The notes: generated by a model not told the origin, from the sequence alone. A stretch of 64,000 bases of DNA from JAEUKA01 sp035328405 (GCA_035328405.1 DAOLIT010000020.1:1-64000); one strand, 5' to 3'; shown: positions 18,162 to 27,776, counted from the stretch's first letter. Translations and numbers: made by a program.

Positions 18162-20695
18162 CGCGGCCTCCGCTTGAGGATCGGTTTTGCGGCAGGTTTT
18201 GCGGGCGGCTTGACCGGTTTTGTCGGCAACGGCAAAGGCTGCACCGGTTTGGGTTCCGGCGCTGGTGCCACATCGGGACTCGGGGCGGCTCCTTCGTAAA
18301 ACCGCGCGAGCGAATCAACCCAACCGCGCACAGTCGCAAGTTGAGGTCCCGTTCCGTTTTGCACATACCGCCGGTACAACTCGAGAGCGGCCCGCGGATC
18401 GCCTTGCGCTTCCGCAATCGCGCCCTGAAGAACCCACGCATCCGGCACATGCGCAGGATCAAGCTTGGCCGCAAACAGCTTGGCCTCGTCGAGGCGACCC
18501 CGTAAAATCCAAAGCACCGCCTGGTTGTAAAACACTTGCGCCGGAACTTGACCGGGCAAGGCCTGCGTTTGCGCCAAACGCAAAAGAGCCGCAGCACGAT
18601 CGTGGTCGCCTTTGCTCGAGATCTCGATCGCCTTGTTGTTCAACGTGGAAACGGCCACCTCTCGCAGCACTTTCGCGTCTTGGGGCGGCAGATGCGGCAG
18701 TGCCTGTTGCGCAAGCTGCGTGGCCTGCGTGAAATCGCCGAAACGCAAGAACAACCGCGCCTGAAGATGCGGCAGACCTCCGCGCCCCATCGTCTGTTCC
18801 AGGGACGCCACATCGAACAATTGCACGACCTCGGCGAGCAACTTGACCGCAACGTCAATTTGCCGACTTCCCGCGAGCGCCAGCACTTGCCACAACTTCG
18901 CCTCAGCCTTTTGCGCCGCAAGCACAGCCGTCCCGCCTCGCAAAACCGCCTGCGTCACAAACATCACCTGTTGGAAGCTCGGCGTGGTTCCGGGCGCTGC
19001 GGTCGAAAACAACATCCGCGCAGACACCAAACTCGCCTGCGCCCGAAGCTGCTGCGAAAGTTCGTCGTTGCCTTCCAGATAACGCAACGCGAGCCGAGGT
19101 TGTTGTAGTTGCAAGTAGCACAGTGCAATTTCCTGCCGCAGCCCCAGCTTGAGCGCCTGATTGGCCGGCGCGCTCGAAGTCAGTCCCTCGCCTTTTTGCA
19201 GCACGAGCAGCGCCTCGGACGCCTGGCCCGCGTCCCGCAACGCTCGCCCATACGCCCCCAAAAAACGCGGCTCGTTTGCACCGTCCTTCAAATGGTTTTG
19301 CAACGTCGCCAGTGCTTCTTGCGGCTCGCCCGCGCCGATTTGCCCGAGCGCCAGCGCCTGCGCCGTGGCCAAACTCGGGGCCAACCGATGCGCTTCCAGC
19401 AAATCAGGCAGTCCCGCTTTCGAGGTCTGGTTGTGAACCGGCAGTTTGGACAAACCCCGCCGCAAAAGCGCCTGCGCAAGTTTGGCTTGCAGCGAATTCA
19501 GACCCGGATACCGCTCCTTCAGACCTTTCCACGTCGCCATCGCTGCATCGAACTTGCCGTTTTTGATCTGAAGATCCAGCCGGAGCAGCACCGCTTTTTG
19601 CGCCAAACCGTCCAGACCTCCATCGGTGCCCAACAGCCGTTCCGTACAGCGTTCAATGTCCGCCAACGCCTGCGCAGCCTGGCCCGCTTGCTGATCCCGC
19701 AACTTGGAAAGTTCGACGCAGATTCGCAAATCTTGCGGTTGCAAACGCTGCGCTTTCGTCAACGCCGCGAGCGCAGCCGACGAATCCGGCGGAAGTTTGC
19801 GCAAATACAACTGGCCCAGTTCGAGCAGCGCCTCGGGAACGTCATCTGCGTGTTCGAGTTCTTCAATGCCCGCCAGAAGCTGCCCGCTGTCCGCCAACGC
19901 TTTCCCGAGCGCCGCCCGCGCCCGACCATCTCGCGGAAATTGCACCAAGTATTTTCGCAGCGTTGCTACGGCTTCTGTGTGTTTTCCCGCCGCAATCTGC
20001 GCTTGCCCGAGCAAAAGTTGCGCCTCGGGGTCGTTCGGTTGTTTCGCAAGAAGTTCGGTCAGCCCAGCCACCGCTTCGCTCCCCCGCGATTTCGCAATCA
20101 GCAGCCGCGCGTGGAGTTTTCCCATCGTCACGCCATCGAGCCCCGGATGCCGACCTGGAACCGGCAGTTTGGACAAAAGCGGACCCAACATCGAAAGTGC
20201 TTGGTCACTTTGTCCGTCCTCGGCCAGAAGTTCCGCGTGGAGCGCTCCGATGTCCGCGTCTTGCGGTCGTTCTTTGCGAAGTTCCCCGCACAGCGACATC
20301 GCTTTGCTGCGCCGATTCATGGCCCGCAGCGCCCGTACCACTTGAATCCGCAGAGCCAGCTCGCTGGTGCCGCCCCGAATTTGTTGGGTCAGCAGCGCAT
20401 ACGCCACCGCCGGATGGCCTTTGCGAATATGAATGTCAGCAACGAGCGCATACAAATCCGAGCGCATCGGATTCATCTGCATCACCGCAAGAAAACCGGC
20501 CATCGCCGCATCCCACTCTCTACCGGCGTTCGCGATGTCCCCGCGCTCGGCCCACGAGATGCCGCGCTGGTACGCCGCCTGTGCGTCCGTCAGCCGTCGC
20601 CATTCCACCTCGACAGAAGCCGTTTGCGCACGCGGAGAAGTGGACACACCCGCCCAGCTCAGCCACAGCAAAAGACCACAAGACACCGCTCGCAT
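18158..20695 (-). CDS. Large TPR-repeat protein with signal peptide, 845 aa
   Basis: A signal peptide (about 1-25) is followed by an almost unbroken array of tetratricopeptide repeats over the remaining 700 residues, visible as repeated A-x3-LG/Y-x-x-A and P-x-x-x-x-A patterns, e.g. AQLLLGQAQIAAGKHTEAVA. The C-terminal 60 residues are Pro/Lys/Ala rich and probably disordered. It is exported or anchored in the periplasm and likely a scaffold for an envelope complex. A TTG at 20707 is an alternative start; neither start has a good ribosome site. It follows the 20720-21259 gene closely and overlaps the PhnD-like gene by four bases. Confidence 0.8.
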   Translation of the reverse strand: MRAVSCGLLLWLSWAGVSTSPRAQTASVEVEWRRLTDAQAAYQRGISWAERGDIANAGREWDAAMAGFLAVMQMNPMRSDLYALVADIHIRKGHPAVAYALLTQQIRGGTSELALRIQVVRALRAMNRRSKAMSLCGELRKERPQDADIGALHAELLAEDGQSDQALSMLGPLLSKLPVPGRHPGLDGVTMGKLHARLLIAKSRGSEAVAGLTELLAKQPNDPEAQLLLGQAQIAAGKHTEAVATLRKYLVQFPRDGRARAALGKALADSGQLLAGIEELEHADDVPEALLELGQLYLRKLPPDSSAALAALTKAQRLQPQDLRICVELSKLRDQQAGQAAQALADIERCTERLLGTDGGLDGLAQKAVLLRLDLQIKNGKFDAAMATWKGLKERYPGLNSLQAKLAQALLRRGLSKLPVHNQTSKAGLPDLLEAHRLAPSLATAQALALGQIGAGEPQEALATLQNHLKDGANEPRFLGAYGRALRDAGQASEALLVLQKGEGLTSSAPANQALKLGLRQEIALCYLQLQQPRLALRYLEGNDELSQQLRAQASLVSARMLFSTAAPGTTPSFQQVMFVTQAVLRGGTAVLAAQKAEAKLWQVLALAGSRQIDVAVKLLAEVVQLFDVASLEQTMGRGGLPHLQARLFLRFGDFTQATQLAQQALPHLPPQDAKVLREVAVSTLNNKAIEISSKGDHDRAAALLRLAQTQALPGQVPAQVFYNQAVLWILRGRLDEAKLFAAKLDPAHVPDAWVLQGAIAEAQGDPRAALELYRRYVQNGTGPQLATVRGWVDSLARFYEGAAPSPDVAPAPEPKPVQPLPLPTKPVKPPAKPAAKPILKRRPR

Positions 20696-20719
20696 CACGT
20701 CACGCAAGGAAACAGTTTC

Positions 20720-21259
20720 TCACATCAAATAGGAAGAAAAGCTGCCAGAAACTGCCGGTTTGCTGCTCTCTTCCAGATCGGCTTCCGCCAAAGCCAGCAC
20801 GTCATGCGGGTCTGCTTCTCCATCGGCAATCCGCTGGAGCGTCCGAACAAAATCCGCCGCCGTTTTCACCGTGACCCGAAAATACGCCTGAATCTCACTC
20901 GCACAAAGACCGCCGCGCGGTTCCAGCGGCAGCGTCGTGCGAAAGCCGATGTGGCGTGTTTCGTACGAAAGCTCAAACCCAGCAAGAAGCAGCACCGGAT
21001 TTAACCGGCAAATCGCCGCTTCCATCGCCGGGATTCGCTCGACCGGAACCTCAAACGGCAACGGCTGGATGAATTGAACCGTCCGCGCTTCGTGCTGCCA
21101 CCGAATCAGCATCACCGAATCAAGCACGCCTTTTTTCGTCGGAATCACCACCTCGCTTGTCTCGACGTTCGCCTGATGAGGCACCCCGTCTGTCTTCAAA
21201 AGTTCCAAAAGGTCCGAAAACGTGCGCACCACCGGACTCGTGTCAAGCATCTCCACCAT
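20720..21259 (-). CDS. Possible YbjN-like protein, about 179 aa
   Basis: Small acidic protein with no signal peptide, predicted cytosolic. The alternating segments (SEVVIPTKKGVLDSVMLIRW, then PMEAAICRLNPVLLLAGFELSYE) recall the YbjN/type III secretion chaperone-like fold, a helix-strand-helix module used as protein-binding adaptor. The assignment rests on pattern only and is weak. Two ATGs, 21259 and 21250, compete; the first is used. It stands first in a three-gene block with the large TPR protein and the PhnD-like protein. Confidence 0.5.
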   Translation of the reverse strand: MVEMLDTSPVVRTFSDLLELLKTDGVPHQANVETSEVVIPTKKGVLDSVMLIRWQHEARTVQFIQPLPFEVPVERIPAMEAAICRLNPVLLLAGFELSYETRHIGFRTTLPLEPRGGLCASEIQAYFRVTVKTAADFVRTLQRIADGEADPHDVLALAEADLEESSKPAVSGSFSSYLM

Positions 21260-21394
21260 CTTCCACCAAACTCCCCGTCGGCAAGTTGAGCCGCGTGAAC
21301 AGGAGCTTATCAAACTCGGCGCGGTGATCGAGTCCGACATAGCTTGATCCTGGAAAGGGACCCACACAGCATCGCGCAGAGGGCTGGAAGGAGC

Positions 21395-22393
21395 TTATGG
21401 CGCTGTGTTGAGGCAGCCGGGAGCCGTTTGGTACAGCAACAATAGATGTTCCTGTGCGCGCAGCACATACGATTTGGGAACCGTAGGCGGCGCAGTTTCG
21501 CTGTATTTTTTGAATAGAGAAATCGCTCCACAATTCGTATCCCACGAAACCGGATCACAACTGTAATAAAGTTTCTCTCCTTCAGATAGATAATCTTGCA
21601 TTTGTAAATGTTTCTTATATTTATTGGTTCTTTGAAACCATCGTAAAATTCCAATCACTTTTTCTGGAATTCTATTTTTCATTCTATCGTACGCGACAGA
21701 CAATGCTACACAACTGCGCAAACGGATCAGAGTGCTCTCTTCTCGATTCATACACGGAGGTTGCAAGTAAGTGACCGCATCAGCCAATTGACCTTTTGCC
21801 ATCAATACTTCCCCCAAACGATACCGTATGCGGTCTAATTCCCTCGAAGTCGGATTCAACATGCTCAAATAACGAGCTATCGCGGCATCATAATCCCCTC
21901 TTAGAGAATCACACAAAGCGACACCCAGCATTATCGTATGATTTTCGCTTGGCGATAAACCTATAAAATTTCTTTGGCTCGCATTCGATGGTTGATTTTC
22001 TGATAGCAATCGCAAGAACAGGTTGTACCCTTTCTCGCACGATGCGCTTTCTGCGTAAAATGAGGCCATTCGTATCTCAATCTCGCGTCGATCTGAGTTG
22101 GTCAAAAAGGCGTCTTGTAGTGCCGCAATGTATTGTGCGGGATCTTCCCCGCTGGCTACCCGGGCCAATTGCTTTTCAAAATCCATGATTGAAACAAGCA
22201 ACTTTTGCTCAACCTTCTGGTCTTGAGAAGCGCGGTTGTCACATCCCCACAAGGACAATCGACAATCTCGAACAAGTGTTGGGCCCTTCTCAGCTTTTTG
22301 TTGTGGTTCAGCCCTTGAAAAACCAAGAAAACTCGCAAAAAAGGCCACAAAGGAAAATCGTGGAAGCCAAACCAGGCACCGAAAGAGGCTCAT
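21395..22393 (-). CDS. TPR-like protein with signal peptide, 332 aa
   Basis: Signal peptide about 1-28 (hydrophobic, ending near FSRA). The mature part contains degenerate tetratricopeptide-like helix pairs (e.g. ALCDSLRGDYDAAIARYLSML, YRLGEVLMAKGQLADAVTYLQ). It is probably an exported partner of the AgmX-domain TPR protein upstream: its ATG overlaps that stop by four bases (ATGA). The base composition is visibly richer in A and T than the neighbouring operon genes, as is the upstream gene, suggesting a recent or foreign origin. Function unknown. Confidence 0.6.
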   Translation of the reverse strand: MSLFRCLVWLPRFSFVAFFASFLGFSRAEPQQKAEKGPTLVRDCRLSLWGCDNRASQDQKVEQKLLVSIMDFEKQLARVASGEDPAQYIAALQDAFLTNSDRREIEIRMASFYAESASCEKGYNLFLRLLSENQPSNASQRNFIGLSPSENHTIMLGVALCDSLRGDYDAAIARYLSMLNPTSRELDRIRYRLGEVLMAKGQLADAVTYLQPPCMNREESTLIRLRSCVALSVAYDRMKNRIPEKVIGILRWFQRTNKYKKHLQMQDYLSEGEKLYYSCDPVSWDTNCGAISLFKKYSETAPPTVPKSYVLRAQEHLLLLYQTAPGCLNTAP

Positions 22394-23736
22394 TTCGACT
22401 CGAAATACAATGGGACCGCAAACTCGTCGTTTTCATCATTTCCAACCGATGCTGCTGGAAAGCGAAATCGCTGAAGCGACGATTGAACACAGCGCGCGAG
22501 TTCCGATGAAGGTGTTGTTAGGGAATCCGTGCTGTTTTGAATTTTGCTGGGACCAGTCTCAGAAAGATTGCTATTGAGCAATTGAACCAACAGCACTCCG
22601 CCGCCCGGATCGACAATCATGGCTAGTAGAATGTGTCCACTGAGTTTCGGTGCTCGCCGCAATCCTTGTGCATAGCAACGACGCAGTTCGAGCATTCGAT
22701 CTGTCAGAGCACGCCCTACTTCATCCTCGCTACGATGCTTGTCAATGCCTTCAGCCCCGTCGCCTGGAAAATGAACCAATCCAATTCTGACTTTTGCATT
22801 CAAAATTTCTTGAATCGGAATGCCCGGCAATTTTTGAAGTTCTTCGATATGCTGCTTGGCTCGCACCACATACGGACTTTTCGGCAATTCCGATACAAAC
22901 TGCTTAAACGCATTCAATGCTTCATCGCGATTCCCAAGATTCTCGGCAATCAAACCATCATAATAGTAACGATCTCCCTCTGGAACGAAAAATACGTCAT
23001 CGCTTTGATACATCCGCAAACCAGGATCTGATCCAATCGCTCGTTTCAAAGCGTCCCGGCTTTTTTGCATTTGACCGTCTCTATCATAAGCGACGGAAAG
23101 ACCCAGCGCATGCAGTGCTGAATGTGTACCTGAATCAAGCTGTTCCGCATCATGATAGCGCCTAATCGCTCCGTCCAGTTTTCCCATAGCCATGAGTGCT
23201 TCTGCTGCATTCGAGAGCATCGTCGCATGTTGGTGTTTGGTAGGCGTCAACATGGAATCAGGCTCGCCGGGCAAAAGCGCAAGCGCACGATCATATTCGG
23301 ACACAGCTTCGGAAAAACGTCCCAAATGCGAATACGCAATCCCCAATTGAAATGCTATTTCATAATGCCAACTGCCGAGTCGGTCGATTTTCCGAGCTGT
23401 TTGTAGCTCTTCCACAGCCCGTCGCACCGAGGCTACGCCCATTTCGGGCCTGGACAGCCATTCGCCCATAAAAACGCGCGCTTCAATGTCTTTTGGTTCC
23501 AATTCCAACGCTTTTTGCAGTTCAGATAGGGCCCGCTGCAGAAGACGAATCCGCTCGGGATGGTCGCGTCTGTGGAATTTGGCCGCCGACAACACCAGGC
23601 CACGCGCTTTTTCCTTCAGCAGACGAAACTGCTCGATGCGGTTTTTGCCGCTGAGCCCCGGTAGCGGCGCTTGCGCGTGAACCAGAGGCAGAACAAACAG
23701 CAACAACAGACTGAAAAGCAAACCCGCTCGGCGCAT
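22390..23736 (-). CDS. TPR protein with C-terminal AgmX/PglI-type domain, 448 aa
   Basis: Signal peptide about 1-22. TPR units span about 65-290 (e.g. AFQLGIAYSHLGRFSEAVSEYDRAL). The last 130 residues match the AgmX/PglI C-terminal domain: ELRRCYAQGLRRAP, then IDPGGG-like glycine loop and a terminal ARCVQSSLQRFRFPA, a TonB-like module found mostly in Myxococcota and near gliding/adhesion proteins. The start at 23736 is internal to a longer open frame but precedes a good signal peptide. It lies 26 bases after the radical SAM gene. AT-rich composition contrasts with that gene. Confidence 0.75.
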   Translation of the reverse strand: MRRAGLLFSLLLLFVLPLVHAQAPLPGLSGKNRIEQFRLLKEKARGLVLSAAKFHRRDHPERIRLLQRALSELQKALELEPKDIEARVFMGEWLSRPEMGVASVRRAVEELQTARKIDRLGSWHYEIAFQLGIAYSHLGRFSEAVSEYDRALALLPGEPDSMLTPTKHQHATMLSNAAEALMAMGKLDGAIRRYHDAEQLDSGTHSALHALGLSVAYDRDGQMQKSRDALKRAIGSDPGLRMYQSDDVFFVPEGDRYYYDGLIAENLGNRDEALNAFKQFVSELPKSPYVVRAKQHIEELQKLPGIPIQEILNAKVRIGLVHFPGDGAEGIDKHRSEDEVGRALTDRMLELRRCYAQGLRRAPKLSGHILLAMIVDPGGGVLLVQLLNSNLSETGPSKIQNSTDSLTTPSSELARCVQSSLQRFRFPAASVGNDENDEFAVPLYFESK

Positions 23737-23762
23737 GCGACGAGTATATCGAGTCTGGTCAG

Positions 23763-25094
23763 TCAGAGGGATGTCTTTGGGGAAAGCCGCGAGTGGAGGC
23801 GACGACGAGCTGTGGCCAAATGCAGCCAAGCGGGGCCGCGAAACCTCATCCGTCGGAGCGCACGAGCCAGTTTGGCCGACAAACGAACGTCGAGTTCAGG
23901 CACGACCCAGCCGGGATGCGTGGCCGCCTGCCGTTCGAGGAGTTCGAGAATGCTCTGTCGGTGCGGCGGTTCTGTGTTGTCGGCAGCTTCGCGGTCTTCC
24001 TGGAACACGATGAAGACGGCCACGTCGGGGTCGAGTTGCGACACAAAATCGAGCGTTTTTTGCACATCTTCAGCCGTTTCGGAAAACGCACCGACCACAA
24101 ACGTGTGGCAGTCGGGAATGCCGTGTTTTCGAAACAGATCGTGGGCTGTTTGTATGTCGGACAGTCGAAAGGGTTTCCGCAGACGAGCAAGGCCCTCCTC
24201 GGAACCGGAATCCGAACCCAGCTCGACGCCAATGCAACCGGCCCGCGCCATCGCTGCGACCAATTCGTCGTCGAGCGAAACCGGCGAAACATACGCGACC
24301 CACGGAAGCGGCGATCCCCGCGACGAGAGCTCTTTGCAAATCTCCAAGGCGTGCTTGCGGGGAACATTGAACACGCTGTCCACAAAAAACAGAAACTCGA
24401 CGTTCGGCAGACGAGAAAGCGCGAGCACTTCGTCAGCGACGTGGGCCGGATTCCGCTGGCGCATGAAGCGGCCCTCCAAATCGGGATAGTCGCAGTACGC
24501 GCAGTGAAACACACACCCGCGTTTGGTCTGCACGTTTGCGGTTCCGTCGAGAAGAAAGTGCCTCGGGTCCAAAAGATCGCGCGCTGGCAGTGGCAACGCG
24601 TCCAATTCCGAAAACGCAGACAGCCCTTCCGCAACGAGCACCGACGGGTCAACCAGCGACGGTGCGTTTTGCCCACGTTCCAGGCGAGACAAAAGCCACG
24701 GAAACGTCCGCTCGGCTTCTCCGACGACGCCGTGTTCGACCCCGAAGCGAGCCAGCAGTTCTTTGGGCCGCAGCGAAAAACCAGCACCTCCCAGCACGAC
24801 GGGCGCAGACGTGATCTGACGGACGGTCGCAACGCGCTGGTCGTATTCCGCCAGGATCGCGTGTGTGGAACGGTAGGCGTTGTCGTGCAGGTTGCGCAGA
24901 CCCAGACCGACGACTTCGGGCGAAAACGAACGAATTGCAGCCGCCAGGGCATCGTCGGGGTGTTCCTGGAAACACAGGTCAATCACCTGCACGGAATGGG
25001 CAAGCCGCGTGCTGGCAGCGACGGAAAGCAACCCGAGCGGTACGACGGGAGAAGGAAGCTGTTCGCGGTTGAGCGAAACCAAAAGCGTGCGCAT
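23763..25094 (-). CDS. B12-binding-domain radical SAM enzyme
   Basis: 443 aa. The N-terminal 130 residues follow the cobalamin-binding fold (first strand MRTLLVSLN, then VIDLCFQE, VVGLGLRNLHD, APVVLGGAGFS). The radical SAM core has Cys194-x3-Cys198-x2-Cys201 in RGCVFHCAYC, ligating a 4Fe-4S cluster with SAM. Members are methyltransferases or cyclases on lipids, peptides or cofactors; the substrate here is unknown. Its ATG overlaps the stop of the acyltransferase gene by one base (TGATG), so the two are coupled and may act on the same lipid. Confidence 0.85.
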   Translation of the reverse strand: MRTLLVSLNREQLPSPVVPLGLLSVAASTRLAHSVQVIDLCFQEHPDDALAAAIRSFSPEVVGLGLRNLHDNAYRSTHAILAEYDQRVATVRQITSAPVVLGGAGFSLRPKELLARFGVEHGVVGEAERTFPWLLSRLERGQNAPSLVDPSVLVAEGLSAFSELDALPLPARDLLDPRHFLLDGTANVQTKRGCVFHCAYCDYPDLEGRFMRQRNPAHVADEVLALSRLPNVEFLFFVDSVFNVPRKHALEICKELSSRGSPLPWVAYVSPVSLDDELVAAMARAGCIGVELGSDSGSEEGLARLRKPFRLSDIQTAHDLFRKHGIPDCHTFVVGAFSETAEDVQKTLDFVSQLDPDVAVFIVFQEDREAADNTEPPHRQSILELLERQAATHPGWVVPELDVRLSAKLARALRRMRFRGPAWLHLATARRRLHSRLSPKTSL

Positions 25095-26053
25095 CAGGGA
25101 ACCTTGGGGCCGTCTTCTTTGGCGTCGAAAAAGAAGTCGAAAAACTGAAAAAACTGGTCGGGGTAGCGACGAATGATGCGCTCGTAAACCTCAGCGAGTT
25201 GTTCCGTCGCTGCGTGCAAATCTGCGTCGCGGTCGCTGGTGTGATTCACAAACAGCGCCGGACCCACATGGTGAACCAGGCGGTCTTGCTTTCCGGGGTT
25301 GCGCTCGACCATAAAAAAACTCGGGATGAGCGGCGAACCCGTCATCCGAGCAAGCAGCGCCGGACCAACTGGAAAGCGCGCCCACTTTCCGCACAACCGA
25401 ACCCAATGAAAATGTCCCCCGAGCACGCGATCGATCTGCATGCCCACGACGGATTTTTCGCGCAGCACTTTCGCGAGCGACAGCACCGAAAACGGCGAGG
25501 CATTGGTGTAAATGATGCGAAAACTTTTTTGGAAGCGTTCTTCCCATTGTTGGGTGAGCGGGTTCGGTTCCTCGGCGCGGGCAATGTAAAACGGCGGCAT
25601 TTCGTGCCAGCCGTGCAAAAACGGGCCGATTTGCCACCACCCAATGTGACCAGTGGCCAAAATCGCGCCGTGCTCGCGCATGTGCGACAGAAGTTCCGGC
25701 GTTCTGCCGATGGACTCGACCGGCATGTCAAACGGAATGCCCAAAAACGCCTGGTAGGTGTCGGTCAACATTTGCGCATATCGATGAAACAGCGCCAGGC
25801 CGCGAAGGTGGCGGGCAAACATGCCGCAAGGGCCCAAAATCGCGTCCAAATTGTGCAGGACCGCGTGGCGCGCTTTCCGAATCAGCACATAAAACAGACC
25901 GCCCCAAAACGGCATCGTGAGTCGTTTGAGCCAGCGCGGCAGGTGGCGAATCCCTCCGAGCATCAAACGGCGAAAAAACGGCCCCTCATATCGGTGTCTA
26001 AGCGCCAAGGCGTTTTCGTCGCGCACAGGCGGCGCAAGCTGAGCTTCGGACAC
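25094..26053 (-). CDS. LpxL/HtrB-family lysophospholipid or lipid A acyltransferase, with unusual HxxxxQ motif
   Basis: 319 aa membrane-associated acyltransferase (hydrophobic N-terminal stretch near 35-60). The family transfers an acyl group to lipid A or a related lipid and uses an H-x4-D/E dyad. Here the segment reads TGHIGWWQIG, with Gln where the acidic residue is expected, so activity may be altered. Later family blocks are present: SVVGMQIDRVLGG, RFPVGPALLARMTG. The frame stays open far upstream because it is a shadow of the VanW gene; the GTG at 26053 is chosen since it lies two bases past the VanW stop, with AGGAAG before it. It overlaps the radical SAM gene by one base. Confidence 0.75.
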   Translation of the reverse strand: MSEAQLAPPVRDENALALRHRYEGPFFRRLMLGGIRHLPRWLKRLTMPFWGGLFYVLIRKARHAVLHNLDAILGPCGMFARHLRGLALFHRYAQMLTDTYQAFLGIPFDMPVESIGRTPELLSHMREHGAILATGHIGWWQIGPFLHGWHEMPPFYIARAEEPNPLTQQWEERFQKSFRIIYTNASPFSVLSLAKVLREKSVVGMQIDRVLGGHFHWVRLCGKWARFPVGPALLARMTGSPLIPSFFMVERNPGKQDRLVHHVGPALFVNHTSDRDADLHAATEQLAEVYERIIRRYPDQFFQFFDFFFDAKEDGPKVP

Positions 26054-26055
26054 GG

Positions 26056-27663
26056 TTACTTCCTGATGACCCAAAGGGGTTTGGCCCACGCCGGCAAAGG
26101 GGGAATGCGGTGCGACGGCGGCGGCGTTTTTTTGGGGAGTTTGGGGGAACCGGTCCCGACGCGCACAATTTGCGTGGTTGATGGATAGGACAAGTCCCAT
26201 TCGCGCTTGGACAGAAGTTCGTCCGGGTTGCCTCGGCCTTCGTCTTTCGGATCGGTTTTCCACGCGCCCAGGTGCTGGTAGCGCCGTCGCTTGATGCGAT
26301 AACCGGGATAGCCGTCTTGGTCGGTGAATTGTTGGCCGGTCGGCATGTCCGGGTCCGGGCGCGTGACCGTCGCAAACGGGGTTTCCTCGAGGATTTCGCG
26401 CTCGAACGCGACTTGGAACGGGCGCGGTTTCCCCAGAAGTTCGACGCGAACCGTGCCTTGGTGGACGACAAAATGAATCACCACCGGAAAGTCGAACGGG
26501 TTTTTCAGTTTCAGGTCCACCGACGGATACACAACCGTGGAATCGAGGCCCATCGGGATGTACGTGCTTGGGCGAGAATGTGGGGTTGCACGCACAAGGT
26601 CGAGCCCCGCGAAAAAGGCCGCCGCATGCAGGGTCGAGGCAATTTGACACATGCCACCGGCCAGACCGTCGATCAGCTCGCCTCCTGAAATGACCGGCGC
26701 GACGCGATAGCCCTCTTTTTCCGTGCGATCTCCGACGGCGGCATTGAACGAAAACAACTGACCGGGGCGCAGCACATACCCGTTGAGTTTGTCCGCCCCG
26801 ACTTTCAAGTTGAACGTCCGATCGCTGTCGATCGCCGCAGTCGAATACCGTGTCTCCCACGAAGCCAACACCGTCGAGACATCGATTTCGGTCAAATCCT
26901 GTTTGCGCACCAAAGGCTGCGTTTCCGCGACGGACAAACGCCATTCGCTCACGGCTTGCCCCGCTGACAGACTGCGTGCCAAGTATTCCAACCCGACCAT
27001 CGAATCGTAGACGCGCAACAAATAGCCGGGCCGCTCGGGAGCAACCGTGTGCTTTTCCAGATCGAGCCGGGCATCGACCGCCGCGCGATCGACCTGATCT
27101 TTCAATTCGACCAAAAACTGATGCGACTTTTGTGCATCGAGCGAGAACAGAAAATCGAGTTTGTGCGGCGATCGCTGGCCTCGCAGTCGGACTTCCCAAT
27201 CCGACAGAGGATCTCCGCTGTGGCCGAGTGTTTTGCAGGCCTGCAAAACGGCGCTTTCGTCGATGCGAAAACCGAGCTCGCGCAAACGAACCACGGCCTG
27301 TTCCTGACCAATCCGCAAACGTACGCGCCGATTCAAAACCTGCTCGGCCAAGTCGTGCAGCCGCGCCGGAAGCGCACCGAAAGACACCGAACCGAGCGGC
27401 TCGCCCGAAATCACCACCCCCGGAATCATCTTCGTTCGGTAACGAAACGAAGAAACCAATGCAAAACCAAAACAGCACAAGGCCGTCGCGCACAGCAGCA
27501 CCGACAGACCCAAACTGACCCAGCGAAAAAGCTGCGATGCCCGGCACGATGGTGAAACAGGCAACGGCTCACCGGGCTCTCCCCGATGAGGCGAATGCCC
27601 AGCGTCGGACTCGGAAAGTTCACTTGTGGGAAGCACAGAAAAAAGCATGGTCCCGCGCTTCAT
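26056..27663 (-). CDS. VanW-family envelope protein, 535 aa
   Basis: One transmembrane segment near residues 50-75 anchors it in the inner membrane; the rest faces the periplasm. A peptidoglycan-binding-like (YoaR/PG_binding_4) region occupies about 90-300. The VanW domain follows, recognised by YVLRPGQLFSFN, GLAGGMCQIASTLH and HSRPSTYIPMG. VanW proteins are named from the vancomycin-resistance accessory gene, but their biochemical function is unresolved. It sits between the HEAT gene and the acyltransferase; the stop is two bases before the acyltransferase start. The ATG at 27663 is chosen over 27648 on weak ribosome-site evidence. Confidence 0.8.
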   Translation of the reverse strand: MKRGTMLFSVLPTSELSESDAGHSPHRGEPGEPLPVSPSCRASQLFRWVSLGLSVLLCATALCCFGFALVSSFRYRTKMIPGVVISGEPLGSVSFGALPARLHDLAEQVLNRRVRLRIGQEQAVVRLRELGFRIDESAVLQACKTLGHSGDPLSDWEVRLRGQRSPHKLDFLFSLDAQKSHQFLVELKDQVDRAAVDARLDLEKHTVAPERPGYLLRVYDSMVGLEYLARSLSAGQAVSEWRLSVAETQPLVRKQDLTEIDVSTVLASWETRYSTAAIDSDRTFNLKVGADKLNGYVLRPGQLFSFNAAVGDRTEKEGYRVAPVISGGELIDGLAGGMCQIASTLHAAAFFAGLDLVRATPHSRPSTYIPMGLDSTVVYPSVDLKLKNPFDFPVVIHFVVHQGTVRVELLGKPRPFQVAFEREILEETPFATVTRPDPDMPTGQQFTDQDGYPGYRIKRRRYQHLGAWKTDPKDEGRGNPDELLSKREWDLSYPSTTQIVRVGTGSPKLPKKTPPPSHRIPPLPAWAKPLWVIRK

Positions 27664-27776
27664 AGCGCGAACCGTCTCCCAAACACAACCAACCCGACGC
27701 ACAAACCGCCTCTTCAAACCCCCCAGACTCCCGCGCACACCGGAAACCACCCCAGACATTTCTGCATGGGAACTGG

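Noticed and set aside
19109..21004. A 631-aa plus-strand open frame rich in Arg/Gln
   Set aside because: Antisense to the large TPR gene; no recognised domain and biased shadow composition.
26054..27547. An N-terminal extension of the acyltransferase to 817 aa
   Set aside because: This part is the VanW coding sequence in another frame; the acyltransferase starts at the GTG at 26053.
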